Below, piece by piece: positions 1 to 10,877 of a stretch of DNA of 64,000 nucleotides. The position numbers were made by a program, and so were the translations under genes. The stretch's first letter is position 1; each line of letters starts with the position of its first letter. The notes under the pieces are model-generated. The model did no database searches. It was not told the origin of the DNA and was given only the letters and a program-made list of their open reading frames with translations. The stretch spans positions 11,462,995-11,526,994 of the forward strand of contig NC_067132.1 of the NCBI RefSeq assembly GCF_021347895.1, read 5' to 3'. Source of the DNA: Acanthochromis polyacanthus (taxonomy: Eukaryota; Chordata; Actinopteri; Pomacentridae).

Positions 1-497
1 AGGAGAGACAACTTCTTCCATCTGAGAGAATCTTCTCAGAAACACGGCAGATATTCACTGAAAGAGGAAATGTATCAGCCCATCCAAGCTCAGCCATCTG
101 ATTTTTCTGAATGTCAGCCTGCTCTGAGGACATTTATACTGTTTGAATACTGAGTCTGGTTCTGTTTCTGTTCTGGTTCTGTGGGTTCATGTGCAGAGTT
201 TTGTTCATTTGTTTTTTTGTGTGCAAAAAAGTTTGGTTGAAATAATAAACAAAAGCAAGAATACCTGTTTTTGTGACACAGCAAATATACAAAATGAGTC
301 AATTATAAGGCTTCTCATAAAAACACTGAATGAAAAGGAGTTTGTCAAAATACAAATGATTCATATTTGCCAGGTTAGGCAAAAACATGAGGCTACAAAG
401 AATAATAAATTAGGAGCCGTTTGGGAGCCGAAAGACCCGGCTTTTCTTTGGAAGCAGTGCCAAAAGCTCTCTGGAAAGAGCCGAACTCCCATCATTA
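1..497 (-). mobile_element. Non-autonomous hAT element, left (inverted) copy, cut by window edge
   Basis: This stretch is the reverse complement of 7829-8323. Its visible end at 491-497 (catcatta reading outward) is followed by the 8-bp target-site sequence ctgtcctc at 498-505, which is the reverse complement of the gaggacag duplication flanking the right copy. The other end lies before position 1. A short apparent reading frame across it (143-541) has no recognisable domain, and I treat it as non-coding element sequence. Assignment to hAT rests on the terminal bases and the 8-bp duplication seen at the complete right copy. Confidence 0.7.
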
Positions 498-519
498 CTG
501 TCCTCTCTGTCCCTCATCT
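1..519. repeat. Left arm of a large inverted repeat (partner 7807-8323)
   Basis: Position 1 pairs with 8323 and position 519 pairs with 7807. The arms contain the hAT copy plus about 20 bp of its flanking DNA, so the flank was copied too. The spacer is about 7.3 kb and is filled by the L1 element. The left arm continues out of the window, so the full arm length is unknown. Confidence 0.75.
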
Positions 520-709
520 TTTTTTCTTTTTTTTTATTTAGAACAGTATACACAAACAAACAAGGCACATATAATCATCATCATTAACGAACTTCAATCA
601 CAGATCGAGCAATCAGAGTAATTCCAAATAGAAAAGAAAAGGAGGGAGAGAGAAGGAAGAAGAAAAGAGAAAGAGATAGATAAAAAAAATAAAATTTGTG
701 AAGGGACTT

Positions 710-3700
710 TTAAATTAAATCAAATTTATCTAATAAAGAAAACAAGTGAAGGGCTTTCCTATTTTCAATTAATTTTAAAGATTTACAAAAAAGTAAGAAC
801 TCATTCTTCCAGTGAGTAAAACAGGGTCTAGATTTAAAGTACCTGCATTTGTGAATAAAGAATTTCCCTAAAAGCAATAAAACATTCAGCATAAATTCTT
901 GATTCTTGTCATCTTTAAACACACCAAACATAATAGAATCTTCTGTCAGGGGGAAAAGAATGTTTTTTGAGAATAACCAGCTCCTTAAGTCACACCAAAA
1001 GGGATGTACCACACTGCAGTGAAAAAAAACATGGTTCAAATTTTCAACATCCACATCACAAAACACACAGTTATTTACATCCAAATTAAATCTTAGTCTT
1101 AGGAATTCATTTGTAGGGTAGATTTCATTCAAAAGTTTGAACTGAACTTCTTTGGCCTTGGGAGGTAATGGAAGTGAGATATAATTTTTCCTTATGTTTT
1201 TAATTTTCTCCACCTTAAATCGTTTCAAAATATATGATCTTTTGATTGGATTTGGATAGAATTCATTTAACAACAGTCTTCTAATAGCTTTGTTATTACA
1301 TGCACGATCACAAAACTCAATCCCCCCAATGCACAATTGTCTCAATCTTTGGGAGACTTCAGAATTTCGTATATCTTCTTTTACCATTGTTCTCAAAGAG
1401 ATGGGTATTGCACTTATTACTTTTGTGTATTCCTTGAAACTACATTGTATTTGGTATTTTTTGCAAAAGTCTTCATGTAATAACGGGTTCCCATTTTCAT
1501 CTAACAGGTGAGCAACAGCCCAGACTCCTTTTGAATTCCATTCCACCCTACAAACTGACTTCCTGTTCAGCAATATATATCGGTTATTCCAGATTGGTGT
1601 ATTGTGAGGAGTAAAATTGTGGCAGTATATTAATTTCCAATAGAGAAGAACTTGTTGATGAAAATCAGAAAGTTTGACCGGTAACGATCTACATTCAAAG
1701 TCACATCGCAACAGAAAGTCTATTCCCCCCACCTTCTTGAAAATCATGTTAGGAACAGTGAACCAAAGAGAATCCCTGTTTGTGAGAAAAGATTTTAGCC
1801 ATTTTAATTTTAAGACGCCATTCATAATGTCAAAATCTATCGCGTTTATACCCCCATCTTCATACACTTTGACCATATCATTTTTCCTTATGTATTGACA
1901 TCTGTTTCTCCATATAAATTTAAAGTTTAAAGTATTTATCATTTTGATCATTTTCTTCGAAATTGGTAAAGAGAAGGTAGGGTAGATGACTCTAGACAGA
2001 CTATCCATTTTTGTTAATAACACCCTTCCAAAAATGGAAACATCTCTTTGAAGCCATCTATTTAACATAGATTTACATTTGTCCGCCGTATCACAGATAT
2101 TTAGTTTTTCAGTCAACATTTTGTCCTTGGAGATAATAATTCCTAGGTATTTGACTTTCTTTTTCACTTCTATATTACACACAGATTGTAATTGGCAATC
2201 ATGTAACGTTAGAATCTCACATTTTCTCAAATTGAGTTGTAAACCAGAGGCCTTTGAAAAAAAGTCAATAGATTGCAGAGCCAGTGAAACTTGATCAACC
2301 TTCTCCAGAAATAAAGTTGTGTCATCTGCTAGCTGACTTATCACAATTTCTTTCTCCAATACCTTCAACCCCCTAACCCTACTGGTTTTAATTAAAATAG
2401 ATAACATTTCAGCAACCATTATGAATAATGGTGAGCTCCCACAACCCTGTCGAATGCCTCTCTTAATGTCAAACCTGGGAGATGTACCATGACCTAAACT
2501 TACCGAGCTATTAATCCCATTATACAGTATTCCAATAACATCTATAAATTTATTACCAAAGCCAAAATGCTCTAAAGTTTTTAAAATAAAGGAATGTTCC
2601 ACGGAATCAAAAGCTTTGTAAAAGTCTAAAAACAAAATGAATCCCTTTTCATGAACAACATGACTATAGTCGAGCAAATCCCATATAAGTCTAATATTAT
2701 TGTGAATTGATCGGCCTTTTAAAAAACCAGATTGAGTCTCGCTAATTATTTCAGATATACCTACTTTAAGCCGAGCAGCAATAGCCCCTGAAAAAATTTT
2801 GTAGTCTATATTTAGCAGCGTGATTGGTCTAAGATTGTCCAATATCCTTTTGTCTTTGCCAGGTGATCAAACCTTGTTTCATAGTAGGCATCAGCTCTTT
2901 TTTCTCTATACATTCCTTGAGTGCATCAAACAACAAAATTCTGATTTCCTTCCAAAAGTATCAATAAAAATTTGTTGTGAGTCCATCTGACCCTGGGGAT
3001 TTGTTTAAAGCCATCTTGGGAATAACAACATCTAACTCTTCAATTCTTAAATCTGACTCACATAACGCTTTAAAGGACACTTCAATATGAGGGATAGAGT
3101 TCTTAATCTTGTCAAAAAAAACATCAGCATCCTCTAAGGAATAATGTGAGGAATAGAGATCAGAGTAAAAGGCGAAAACTTCCTTTTCTATACTCTTAAT
3201 ATCTTTGTTTTCCACTCCATTGATAATCAGACTTGAGATAGAGTTTCTCGTTTGTCTACTTTTTTCCTAATTACTAAAATAAGAAGAGTTCTTTTCTCCT
3301 GCCTCAATCCATTTTGCCCTCGACCTGATAAACGCACCCTGAGCCCTGTCAAGATAAAGATCATCCAATTTAGTTTGCAATTCTATTAACTTCATCTTTT
3401 CCTCAGGACTCAAGGCTGGTCTATTACAAATCAGAGTTATATCCCTAAGTATTCTACATTCATTGCCCCTTTTCTTCTTATTAAGTTCTTTGCCAAATTG
3501 AATAGAAAATTGTCTAATTTTAAATTTAGTAAACTCCCATTTGCCTATTTTACTTTCAAGTGAGTCACTATTGCCATTTTCCTTTATTAATTCTCTCATT
3601 TTGGTACAATACTCTTCATTAAGCAACATCCTGGCATTAAATTTCCAGTATCCCTTTTTTCTAATTTCCTTTCTGGTGGATTCTAAGATCAAATCTATGA

Positions 3701-4383
3701 AACAATGATCTGACAAGGGGGCTTTTGAGATTTTAGATTGTGAAACATTAGTCATAACACTATCACTTCCTAACCAATAATCAATCCTGGATTTGCAATC
3801 TCCATTAGGTTTAAACCATGAGTAACTTTTAACATCTGGGTGGAGTCTTCTCCAAACATCCGTGAACAATGACATTTTCCTGAGATTTCTCGAACCTTGG
3901 AGGCATCCTATCCACCCACTCATTTGGGGACAAGTTCCAGTCACCTCCCACCTAAACATATTCAGTAGGATATAAAGCCTTAAAATCAGAAATGACCTCA
4001 GTTACGTTTTGTAAAAGTTTACGATTTTGACAATCATTGTTGAAACCATAAATATTCGTTAAAACAAAAAACAGACTTTCCACTTTTAGCACCACCGTTA
4101 ACCAATGACCCTCTCCATCTGCTTTATGTGTAACAATCTCTCCTGGGAATCTGTTGAATGCAATAGCCACACCTCCTGACCTATTAGAACCATGGCTGAA
4201 TAAAATCCTGTCACCCCATTGATTAATCCAAAAGGAAGTGTCCTCCTCTTTAGAATGAGTCTCCTGTGAAAGTAAGCAATTAGACTTTTGCCCTTTACAA
4301 AACAAAAAAAGTGCTTTCCTCTTCACAATGTCCTTGAGGCCCCTCACATTTAATGAACCAAAAGAAAGTTTAACATTTTCCAT
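710..4383 (-). pseudogene. L1 ORF2 (endonuclease + reverse transcriptase), degenerate
   Basis: ORF2 of L1-type elements nicks target DNA and copies the element RNA. The N-terminal part (3952-4383) begins SFGSLNVRGL and has LLSQETHS, both endonuclease signatures; 3267-3959 carries RIDYWLGSD and LSDHCFIDL. Frame changes near 3955 and 3215-3267 break it. The reverse transcriptase block (710-2842) is one long open frame with LRPITLLN, QSGFLKGRSIHNNIR, the motif-A aspartate in FLDFYKAFDSVEH, GIRQGC and the catalytic LADDTTLFL. A CVFCDVDVENLNHVFFHC zinc-knuckle lies near its C-terminus. The break between the endonuclease and reverse transcriptase frames (2843-3267) also holds gaps. It is non-functional, though the catalytic residues survive. 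Confidence 0.88.
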
Positions 4384-5421
4384 GAACCTAAAGAAGAAAA
4401 GGAGAAGAAAGATAGAAAGGAAAAAAGTGCAACTACTACCTTAACACAACCTCCTCAGATAGTAAGCGAACCTAAATTCAACAGTGTTTAACGTCCCTTC
4501 ATAAAAGTTTCCACTATGTTATCAATAAAGTTATTTCTTTTTTACTTGTTGTCGATTCGGCGTCCTTCAATGAAACCATGTGGCCCCCGGAAGAAAGCCA
4601 CCTTCCCCTCTTTTCTCGCCTGTTCAATTTGTGGCCAAAGGCGTCTCCTCTCCTCCCAGTCCTCCCGTGGCAACACCTCCGCAAAGCGGATCTTTTTCTC
4701 CTTGCATACCTGAGAGTTCTTGGTCCGGCGCCAGATTTCATCTTTCATCCATCTCCTTGTAAATAGCACGATGACATGCCTGACTTTGTTATCCATCTTC
4801 CTTCCAACTCTATAGACAACATCAACTGCTTCCTCCATCTTCGTCTCCAAGTCTGGGGCAATTTTCCGGAGGATTTCAACAACTTGCACTCGGATATCTT
4901 CACCTTCTCTCTCCTCCAGGCCCTTAATGCGGAGAGACCACCTCATTCTGTACCGTTCTTGTTCTTTCACTCTTTCCTTTAACTCACAGTTGTCTCTTCC
5001 CAGCTGGGCATTTTGCTTTTCCAGTTCCTGAACTTTCTTCTTGCACTCGTTCAGCTCCTCAGCATTAAACTGGACTGCTTTGGCTAAGCTAGCTAACATC
5101 ACGCTGCTTTGTCTTGTTTGATCCCTTAATAGTGTTGTGACGTTCACGAACGAGCTGGTTCTTTTGAACGGCTCGTTAACATGAACGATGGGAACCGAGT
5201 CGCAGCTGGGAACCGTTCTTTTTTTTCCCCCCAGTTACATGGGGAGGAGCGCAGCCCAGCTGCGCGGTGCTTATTAGATATGCAAATAGCGTCACGCCAT
5301 GTTGTACATGCTGCCTTCACGTGAGTGCGCCAGTAAAAAAAACAACAACACAGAAACAGTGAACGCCCCCTGCCTTGGAGAGCAGCAGCAGCAGGGAGCG
5401 GTCTAAATGAGGAGGAGAGTC

Positions 5422-6713
5422 CATGGGCGTAACGGACACAGGGTACGCGTGGGACATGTCCCCCGCACTTTCCACATCTGTCCCCTGTGTCCCCCGCACT
5501 TTTTTCAGCCATTACAACAGCTAAACCCGTTATTAGCATCCAGTAACGTGTTTTCCCGAGCCGTCTTTGAATGCACCATGAGCGCATGCTAACGCAGGTG
5601 TTCCACAGGAGACGTGCTGCTGTGCTGAGCAGTGCTGAACGTGCATCTGGAGTAATGTTTAGCAAACCAGCCAGAGCCAGCAAGAAGCAAAAAACTTTAC
5701 AGTTTTTTCCAAACAAACCGTGTAAGTTGTGTGACCTTGTTGGATGCAAACAATGTTAGACTTGTTAGCTAAATGATGACAAGGTAAAACGTGGCAATAT
5801 ATCAATATGTTAAGCTAGTTAACAATAATTTAAATGTGGTTGCCTCTGTTACATTACTGCTAATTAGTTTATTCTTGGAATAAACCCAGTCCTCTTTCAT
5901 TTCTGGGCAGAAGATGTGCTCACAATTGCTCTCCATGTATTTAAGTCTTTTGGTCCCAAAAGAGGAGAGTCAGGGAGGAGAAAAAAGAATAGGCTATCTA
6001 TGGTATAAAAGTGGTTAAATTTACAGCTATTTTTACTGCTTCTCTTTCAAATTCTATCTCAGAATTTTGATTTTCAGATTTTTTTGACGATTATTTCCAT
6101 AACAAAGAGCAGAGTCAGGCAGGAGATGGACCAGAGGCGGCGGCCAGCAGTAATGTTGACCATGCAGGGTCTGCAGAGGTGAAAAAAAATATATATATCT
6201 ATGGGTTAAAGTGATTTTGAGGTTAAATTCTACTGCAATTTTTACTCTTCCTAATGCTATTTCAGAATTTTTCTTACCACATTTTTTTAAGTTTATTGCC
6301 ATAGCAGAAAGAGCAGAGTCAGGGAGGAGATGGATCAGAGGCCAGCAGCAGGGACAAGGATGTAGGGTCTTTACAGGTAAGGAGAGATTATAACTTCCTG
6401 AAAATAAGATATCTATTGCAGGGAGAAACCAGGCAGTACTGATCATTTCATGTTCAGTGTTTGGCACCTTTGGCTACTCGTCCAATAGATGTTCAAGGGA
6501 CATTGTTGTCAACTTAACTAGAATTTGGCCACTAAAACTTTAGATTTTATAGTTTAAAGAATGAGCCTAGTTGGTCCCCTGGTATTGTACTGTGGCTGTT
6601 AGGGATTATGTGGTTCTTTGGCCACTAAGGACGGTGCAATTAAATGTAAAAGAATGATAAATCTCTCTGAAAAATTTGTCCCCCACACTTCTGAGATGGT
6701 GGTTACGCCCATG
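5422..6713. mobile_element. Second hAT-type element nested inside the first
   Basis: The ends CATGGGCGTAAC and GTTACGCCCATG are perfect 12-bp inverted repeats. They are flanked by a perfect 8-bp duplication GGAGAGTC (5414-5421 and 6714-6721). No transposase is visible in the 1.29 kb. Internally there are at least two related units of roughly 200 bp, recognisable by GAGCAGAGTCAGG(G/C)AGGAGATGG near 6107 and 6309, with a weaker third near 5960. I do not recognise a named family. Confidence 0.85.
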
Positions 6714-6741
6714 GGAGAGTCAGTCCGTCGTCGTTGACAAA

Positions 6742-6918
6742 ATGAGCCAATTAAGGAAACGAAGCAGCATTTGGATGCACTTTTCTCTCGTGGCAGACAG
6801 TAAGGGTAAATGCAGTATTTGTCAAAAAAATATTTCTAAGTCAGGCTCCACAAATAATTTGCACAGACACCTGAAAACTCAACATTCAACAGTAAAAGTG
6901 GCAGACTTTAAAATCTAA
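6742..6918 (+). CDS. BED-type zinc finger fragment (hAT transposase N-terminus)
   Basis: A 58-residue frame starts MSQLRKRSSIWMHF. It shows the BED finger pattern: an aromatic W..HF, then CSICQKNIS and a C-terminal TNNLHRHLKTQH supplying the histidines. In hAT transposases this domain binds the element ends. It stops shortly after the finger with no catalytic domain, so it cannot transpose anything by itself. The upstream in-frame extension to 6676 crosses the boundary of the nested element and is not original coding sequence, so I start at the methionine at 6742. Confidence 0.7.
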   Translation: MSQLRKRSSIWMHFSLVADSKGKCSICQKNISKSGSTNNLHRHLKTQHSTVKVADFKI

Positions 6919-7828
6919 TCCACACGTGTCAAATAAGGTTATAATCAATATTTCAGAATAATTCAAACTCATATTGGTGGGATATCTAAATTCATTCCTC
7001 CCAGTGATTATTTCCAAGATTAAATGAGTTAAGGCCAGACTGGCTTTTTAAAATTTAATAAATATAAAAATGAGCCAAATGAGCCAGTTTTTTGAACGGC
7101 TCTTTGAAAGGAACGGCTCACCAAGATCCAGCTCCCCTCAAAGAGCCATAAATCCCATCTCTATCCCTTAAATCCCCGAGCTGCGCATCAACTCGACTTT
7201 CAAGTCTCTGTATTGCTTCCAGTATGGCATTGTTAGAAACTTCATTATGCTCCTCACCAGATTTCGCCTTTTTCTCTGCAGGATTCTTCACTGGTGTTAC
7301 TGGGCCCGAGACACAGCCGCGATCTCGCTTATTTAACGTCGTAGTCTCCATGGCATAGTCGTGCTCCACTAACCCGCGGTCGTCTTTACGATCACCGTTC
7401 GGTGAGGATTTCAAACCTTTGTTGTCCATCACAAGTTTGGCCGGCTTAATAACCCTCTTGTCTTGCATTTCGTCAATTCAGAGTGGATTGTTAACCTGTT
7501 TTAATTTAACTTTGGGACTTGTTTGCAGGAGCTACAATTAGACACTGCTGCTCAATCCGCCATCTTCTGCCGATCCCCTGACAGGGACCTCACAGTGCAG
7601 GTCTGCAAGGAAGGGTCCTGAGAGTGGAGGTCTGCAGCCAGACCCCTCTCATTTTACCGGTGCAGCTTTCCAGTGTTTAATATTTGGTCTATCAGCTCAG
7701 AAACGCACAGACCAATTATGTACGAGTTCAGGCATCCCACGTGACGCTACTCAGCCAATGACGTCGCTGAATCGCATCGCAGCTCTGCCTTCAAAAAGCA
7801 GCTGAGAGATGAGCGACAGAGAGGACAG

Positions 7829-8755
7829 TAATGATGGGAGTTCGGCTCTTTTTTAGAGAGCTTTTGGCACGGCTTCCAAAGAAAAGCCGGTTCTTTCGGC
7901 TCCCAAACGGCTCCTAATTTATTATTCTTTGTAGCCTCATGTTTTTGCCTAACCTGGCAAATATGAATCATTTGTATTTTGACAAACTCCTTTTCATTCA
8001 GTGTTTTTATGAGAAGCCTTATAATTGACTCATTTTGTATATTTGCTCTGTTACAAAAACAGGTATTCTTGCTTTTGTTTATTATTTCAACCAAACTTTT
8101 TTGCACAAAAAATAAATGAACAAAACTCTGCACATGAACCCACAGAACCAGAACAGAAACAGAACCAGACTCAGTATTCAAACAGTATAAATGTCCTCAG
8201 AGCAGGCTGACATTTAGAAAAATCAGATGGCTGAGCTTGGATGGGCTGATACATTTCCTCTTTCAGTGAATATCTGCCGTGTTTCTGAGAAGATTCTCTC
8301 AGATGGAAGAAGTTGTCTCTCCTCCATCACCTTCACCAGGTGGGGCAGACTGAGGCCTTGTCCTGCTCCAGCTCAGTGGGTTGTCTGCTGGTTGGATGAG
8401 GGCTTCCTCTAGATATGATTCTCCATTCCCACATCAGCTGTAGGATTTCTCCTGAATCATCTCCTGTAGCTCTTCCATCAAAGAGGCTCCACACAGCAGA
8501 AGTTTGAGGTTCCTCCTCCACTTGGTCCTCTAATGGTGGAGGTGTCAGACTGCTGCTCTTATTCTCTGAAGTTTCTCATCAACAGCTCTGTTGTCACTGA
8601 AGGCAAACTTCTTTAATCTAGGATCCAGTAACATGTTTTCTGCTCGGACAGTGTTAAACTCCATACTCCATTAAATACGTTAGGAGTCGGCTCTTCAGAT
8701 TCACTACAAAGCATCGGCTCTGAGAGTCGTATCTTTTGTGCCTTATACATCTCTA
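7829..8755 (+). mobile_element. Non-autonomous hAT element (right copy, complete)
   Basis: This 927-bp element starts TAATGATGGG and ends ACATCTCTA. It is flanked by a perfect 8-bp duplication GAGGACAG (7821-7828 and 8756-8763). It has no transposase; the short frames in it (for example 8025-8210) are not protein-like. Its first ~495 bp reappear inverted at 1-497. It landed within older hAT-like sequence, part of whose transposase tail is still readable at 8775-8906. Confidence 0.85.
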
Positions 8756-8774
8756 GAGGACAGACTGTGGTCAC

Positions 8775-8906
8775 ATGCTGACCATGTTTGGCTCAGCAAA
8801 CAGCTGTAAGGCAGCTTTCTCAACTATGAACATAATCAAAATATGTTTTGAGAACGGCTCAAACAAGCAGCAGCTCAGTTCTCCCATTAAGATGCAGAGA
8901 TATTAG
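8775..8906 (+). pseudogene. hAT transposase C-terminal dimerisation fragment
   Basis: A 43-codon frame begins MLTMFGSANSCKAAFSTMN. This matches the conserved hAT dimerisation motif, in which FGS..(S/T)C..AFS.MN.IK is followed by the C-terminal helix. Only this tail remains; upstream it is interrupted by the hAT element ending at 8755. From 8907 to about 9557 I recognise no gene or named repeat. Confidence 0.55.
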
Positions 8907-9556
8907 GGGAGTGATATGAGACAGACAAAAATGTAAAAGTGTTCACATGTTTACATTTATGAGATTTAATTATTGTAAAAGATGTATAGAAGTTGATTCA
9001 GGTTGTTCAGTCATGCTTTTTTAAGTTCTGCACTTTATTCTAAGATATACAGTTACATAAAAGTTATTTATTAATAAATGTCAAAATGTTTTTGAACCGT
9101 ACTGAATTTATTTGACAGTCAGTTTTTGATTACAGGCAGACTCTAATAAAACTACCAGGTTACATCAGCATATATCACAGTAACTCAAGTTAGACATTAT
9201 GATGTTCTGGACCTTTGCTGACTGGACCTCTCTGAATTTTAGCTGAATACCCCTGGCTTAGAAGAAGAGGGACATGAGTCTACAACTTCTAATGACCCAA
9301 CATCAGTCAGTGGAGAAAAAATAAGAAAAAGAAAGCAAAGCTAAATGAAACTATTTCAGTGTTTTAATAAGCCTGTTGCTTGTCCTGTGAATACTGCCGC
9401 TTTAGGGAACACTACAGCTGGAGCTAAGGTTAACGTTTAGGAAAGGGAGCCTGATGAAGAGGAAACATCAGCTCTACCTGATGGCAGGAGGAGGAGCTGC
9501 TGACGCTATAATGTCTATAAGTATCTAATTGGTAGTTTGAAATAAAGGAGCTGCTG

Positions 9557-9557
<1 letters not shown>

Positions 9558-9653
<96 letters not shown>

Positions 9654-9716
9654 TGTGTGTGCGCGCACGCGTGTGTGCGTGCGCGTGTACGCGTGGACGT
9701 GTGAGTGCACGCGCAC
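9558..9716. repeat. (GT)n microsatellite grading into GC/GT purine-pyrimidine tract
   Basis: About 100 bp of uninterrupted GT units are followed by an alternating GCGCGCACGCGTGTGTGCG tract to about 9716. Such alternating purine-pyrimidine sequence favours Z-DNA. Cys/His/Thr-rich frames on the minus strand are translation artefacts of the repeat. The following 9717-10342 contains direct repeats of an ACGAAAAAACGAACCGTTTCCTG type near 10010-10110 and no gene I can support. Confidence 0.95.
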
Positions 9717-10342
9717 ATATATGAGAACCTGACCTGGCTTTGGTTTATGAGGTTGGAGTATACCCAGTAGAAAAAACTAGACTACACCACTGGTTATGAC
9801 TGTCATTACTGTGTACACGACTTGCTTTGATTTAGAATTAGGGGAAGTGCAGTGGGGGCAGGCAATACAATGAAAGTCAGTTTGTCTGTGCCTGCAAGCA
9901 CAAGAGCTTTATTGTGATGGGCAGGAGCTTTATTGTGCACCAGCAGGCTCCGAAGCCCCGCCCACCAATGAAACGGAATATGGAGTCATATTTTCATTTT
10001 GGGGGTGAAAACGAAAAAAACGAACTGTTTCCTGTTTTTTTGTTTTTTTTGTTCAAAACGAAAAAACGAACCGTTTCCTGTTTTCTTTGTTTTTTGCTCA
10101 AAACGAAAAACGGCTTGATTTTTTTGTTTCTGCTTGTGTCTTTTATTAACCTTGCCAGCAAGTTGATTTCTCGGGATATTTGTGAGTTCACAAATCTCTC
10201 AAGAAACCATCTTGCACCGCTCCCGTTTTCACTGTTTGTACAGAGCCAAGTTGGTTCGGGCCAATCACGCAGCAGTATTCGTGTGTGGGGCGGGATATTC
10301 GAGTGTGAAGACAACACCAAGCGCCAGTAGATCAAAACAAAC

Positions 10343-10681
10343 ATGGCAACGGAGGACAACGATCGTGTAGATGCTGCTATTAAGTCAGTTTTAGCTGAAT
10401 CTCCTATCGCTTCTTTGAAGGAAGAACAACGAGAGGCGCTTTGCGCATTCCTGGATGATAAAGATGTTTGTGCTTTTTTACCTACGGGTTTTGGTAAGAG
10501 TTTAATCTACCAATTGGCTCCGCTCGTTGTGAAGATCCCGCGATTGGCTAAAAACAAACCTGTCAGAGACGGGACATACTGTTGCATTGTCCAATCTGTG
10601 CCTCTTTCCTCCGAACGGATTTACATGGAGCGGTCCCAGATTGATATTGTGGAGTACTATCAAGTACTACACAATTATTAA
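10343..10681 (+). pseudogene. RecQ-like DNA helicase 5' fragment
   Basis: The 112-residue frame starts MATEDNDRVDAAIKSV. It contains a Q-motif-like LKEEQREAL and a Walker A motif LPTGFGKSLIYQLAPL, as found at the start of superfamily-2 RecQ/WRN-type helicases. No DEAH box or helicase C domain follows; after about residue 75 the sequence no longer resembles a helicase. It lies directly upstream of the serpin A promoter breakpoint. It may be a truncated dispersed copy of a helicase gene or part of a mobile element. Expression is unknown. Confidence 0.5.
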
Positions 10682-10785
10682 TCTGGCTATTGCCAGGTTA
10701 GTCTTTTATAGCCAGGAAACAAACTGATAAAACGTACCTTGTCCGTACCTTGTCCCTCCGCTTAGGTTTTCTGGGTGTGTCGACT

Positions 10786-10877
10786 TATAAATAATAAAAC
10801 CAGATGCTTCAAGCACAAGTTTTCCTGTAGTGGAAAGACTTCCAATCGCTCAAGGACCACAAGGAACTCTCCTGTCA
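10786..10877 (+). promoter_or_regulatory. Core promoter and non-coding exon 1 of serpin gene A
   Basis: TATAAATA at 10786-10793 is followed by sequence nearly identical to the same region of genes B and C, ending in a splice donor CA|GTAAGT with GT at 10878. The transcription start is probably 25-30 bp after the TATA box, giving an exon 1 of roughly 60 bp without a start codon, as usual in clade-B serpin genes. Homology with B and C stops about 20 bp upstream of the TATA box (near 10764), so A lacks the upstream region shared by the other two. Confidence 0.65.

Larger units (their letters stand above)
5130..7163 (+). mobile_element. hAT DNA transposon inserted in L1 ORF1
   Basis: The element is bounded by a perfect 8-bp target-site duplication TCCCTTAA (5122-5129 and 7164-7171). 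Its ends, TAGTGTTGTG and CCCATCTCTA, form imperfect inverted repeats of the hAT type (TAGNGNTG). Sub-terminal repeats of GAACGGCTC/GAGCCGTTC motifs, common in hAT elements, lie near both ends. It encodes a short BED-finger fragment (6742-6918) and no transposase core. A second hAT element occupies 5422-6713. Subtracting that, the element is about 0.74 kb, so it is an internally deleted derivative. Confidence 0.88.
4542..7468 (-). pseudogene. L1 ORF1 (RNA-binding chaperone), interrupted by hAT
   Basis: ORF1 protein of L1 elements trimerises through a coiled coil and binds element RNA. The N-terminal portion is at 7172-7468 (basic, Lys/Arg-rich, ending AILEAIQRLESRVDAQLGDLRD). The rest is at 4542-5121, with a heptad-like stretch around NAEELNECKKKVQELEKQ, then RSLRIKGLEERE-type RNA-recognition sequence and REDWEERRRLWPQIEQARKEGK, typical of the L1 ORF1 C-terminal domain. 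The hAT element at 5130-7163 sits exactly between the two parts with duplicated TCCCTTAA. No other break is obvious, so ORF1 was probably open when the hAT landed. Confidence 0.82.
518..7576 (-). mobile_element. L1-type non-LTR retrotransposon, antisense, split by a hAT insertion
   Basis: Read on the minus strand, the element starts near 7576 with an AAGATGGCGG-type 5' end. It then carries ORF1 (from 7468), a hAT interruption (5130-7163), the rest of ORF1 to 4542, a short gap, ORF2 (4383 to 710), and a poly(A) tail seen as the T-run at 518-540. The two-ORF order, coiled-coil ORF1, and apurinic endonuclease plus reverse transcriptase in ORF2 fit the L1/Tx1 group. Length without the hAT insertion is about 5 kb. 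Frameshifts in ORF2 show that it is dead. I found no convincing target-site duplication. Confidence 0.85.

Noticed and set aside
5144..5759. Frames of 60-200 codons at 5144-5759 on both strands
   Set aside because: They cross the boundaries of the two nested hAT elements and show no conserved motif.
9515..9718. His/Thr-rich minus-strand frames
   Set aside because: Translation of the GT microsatellite.
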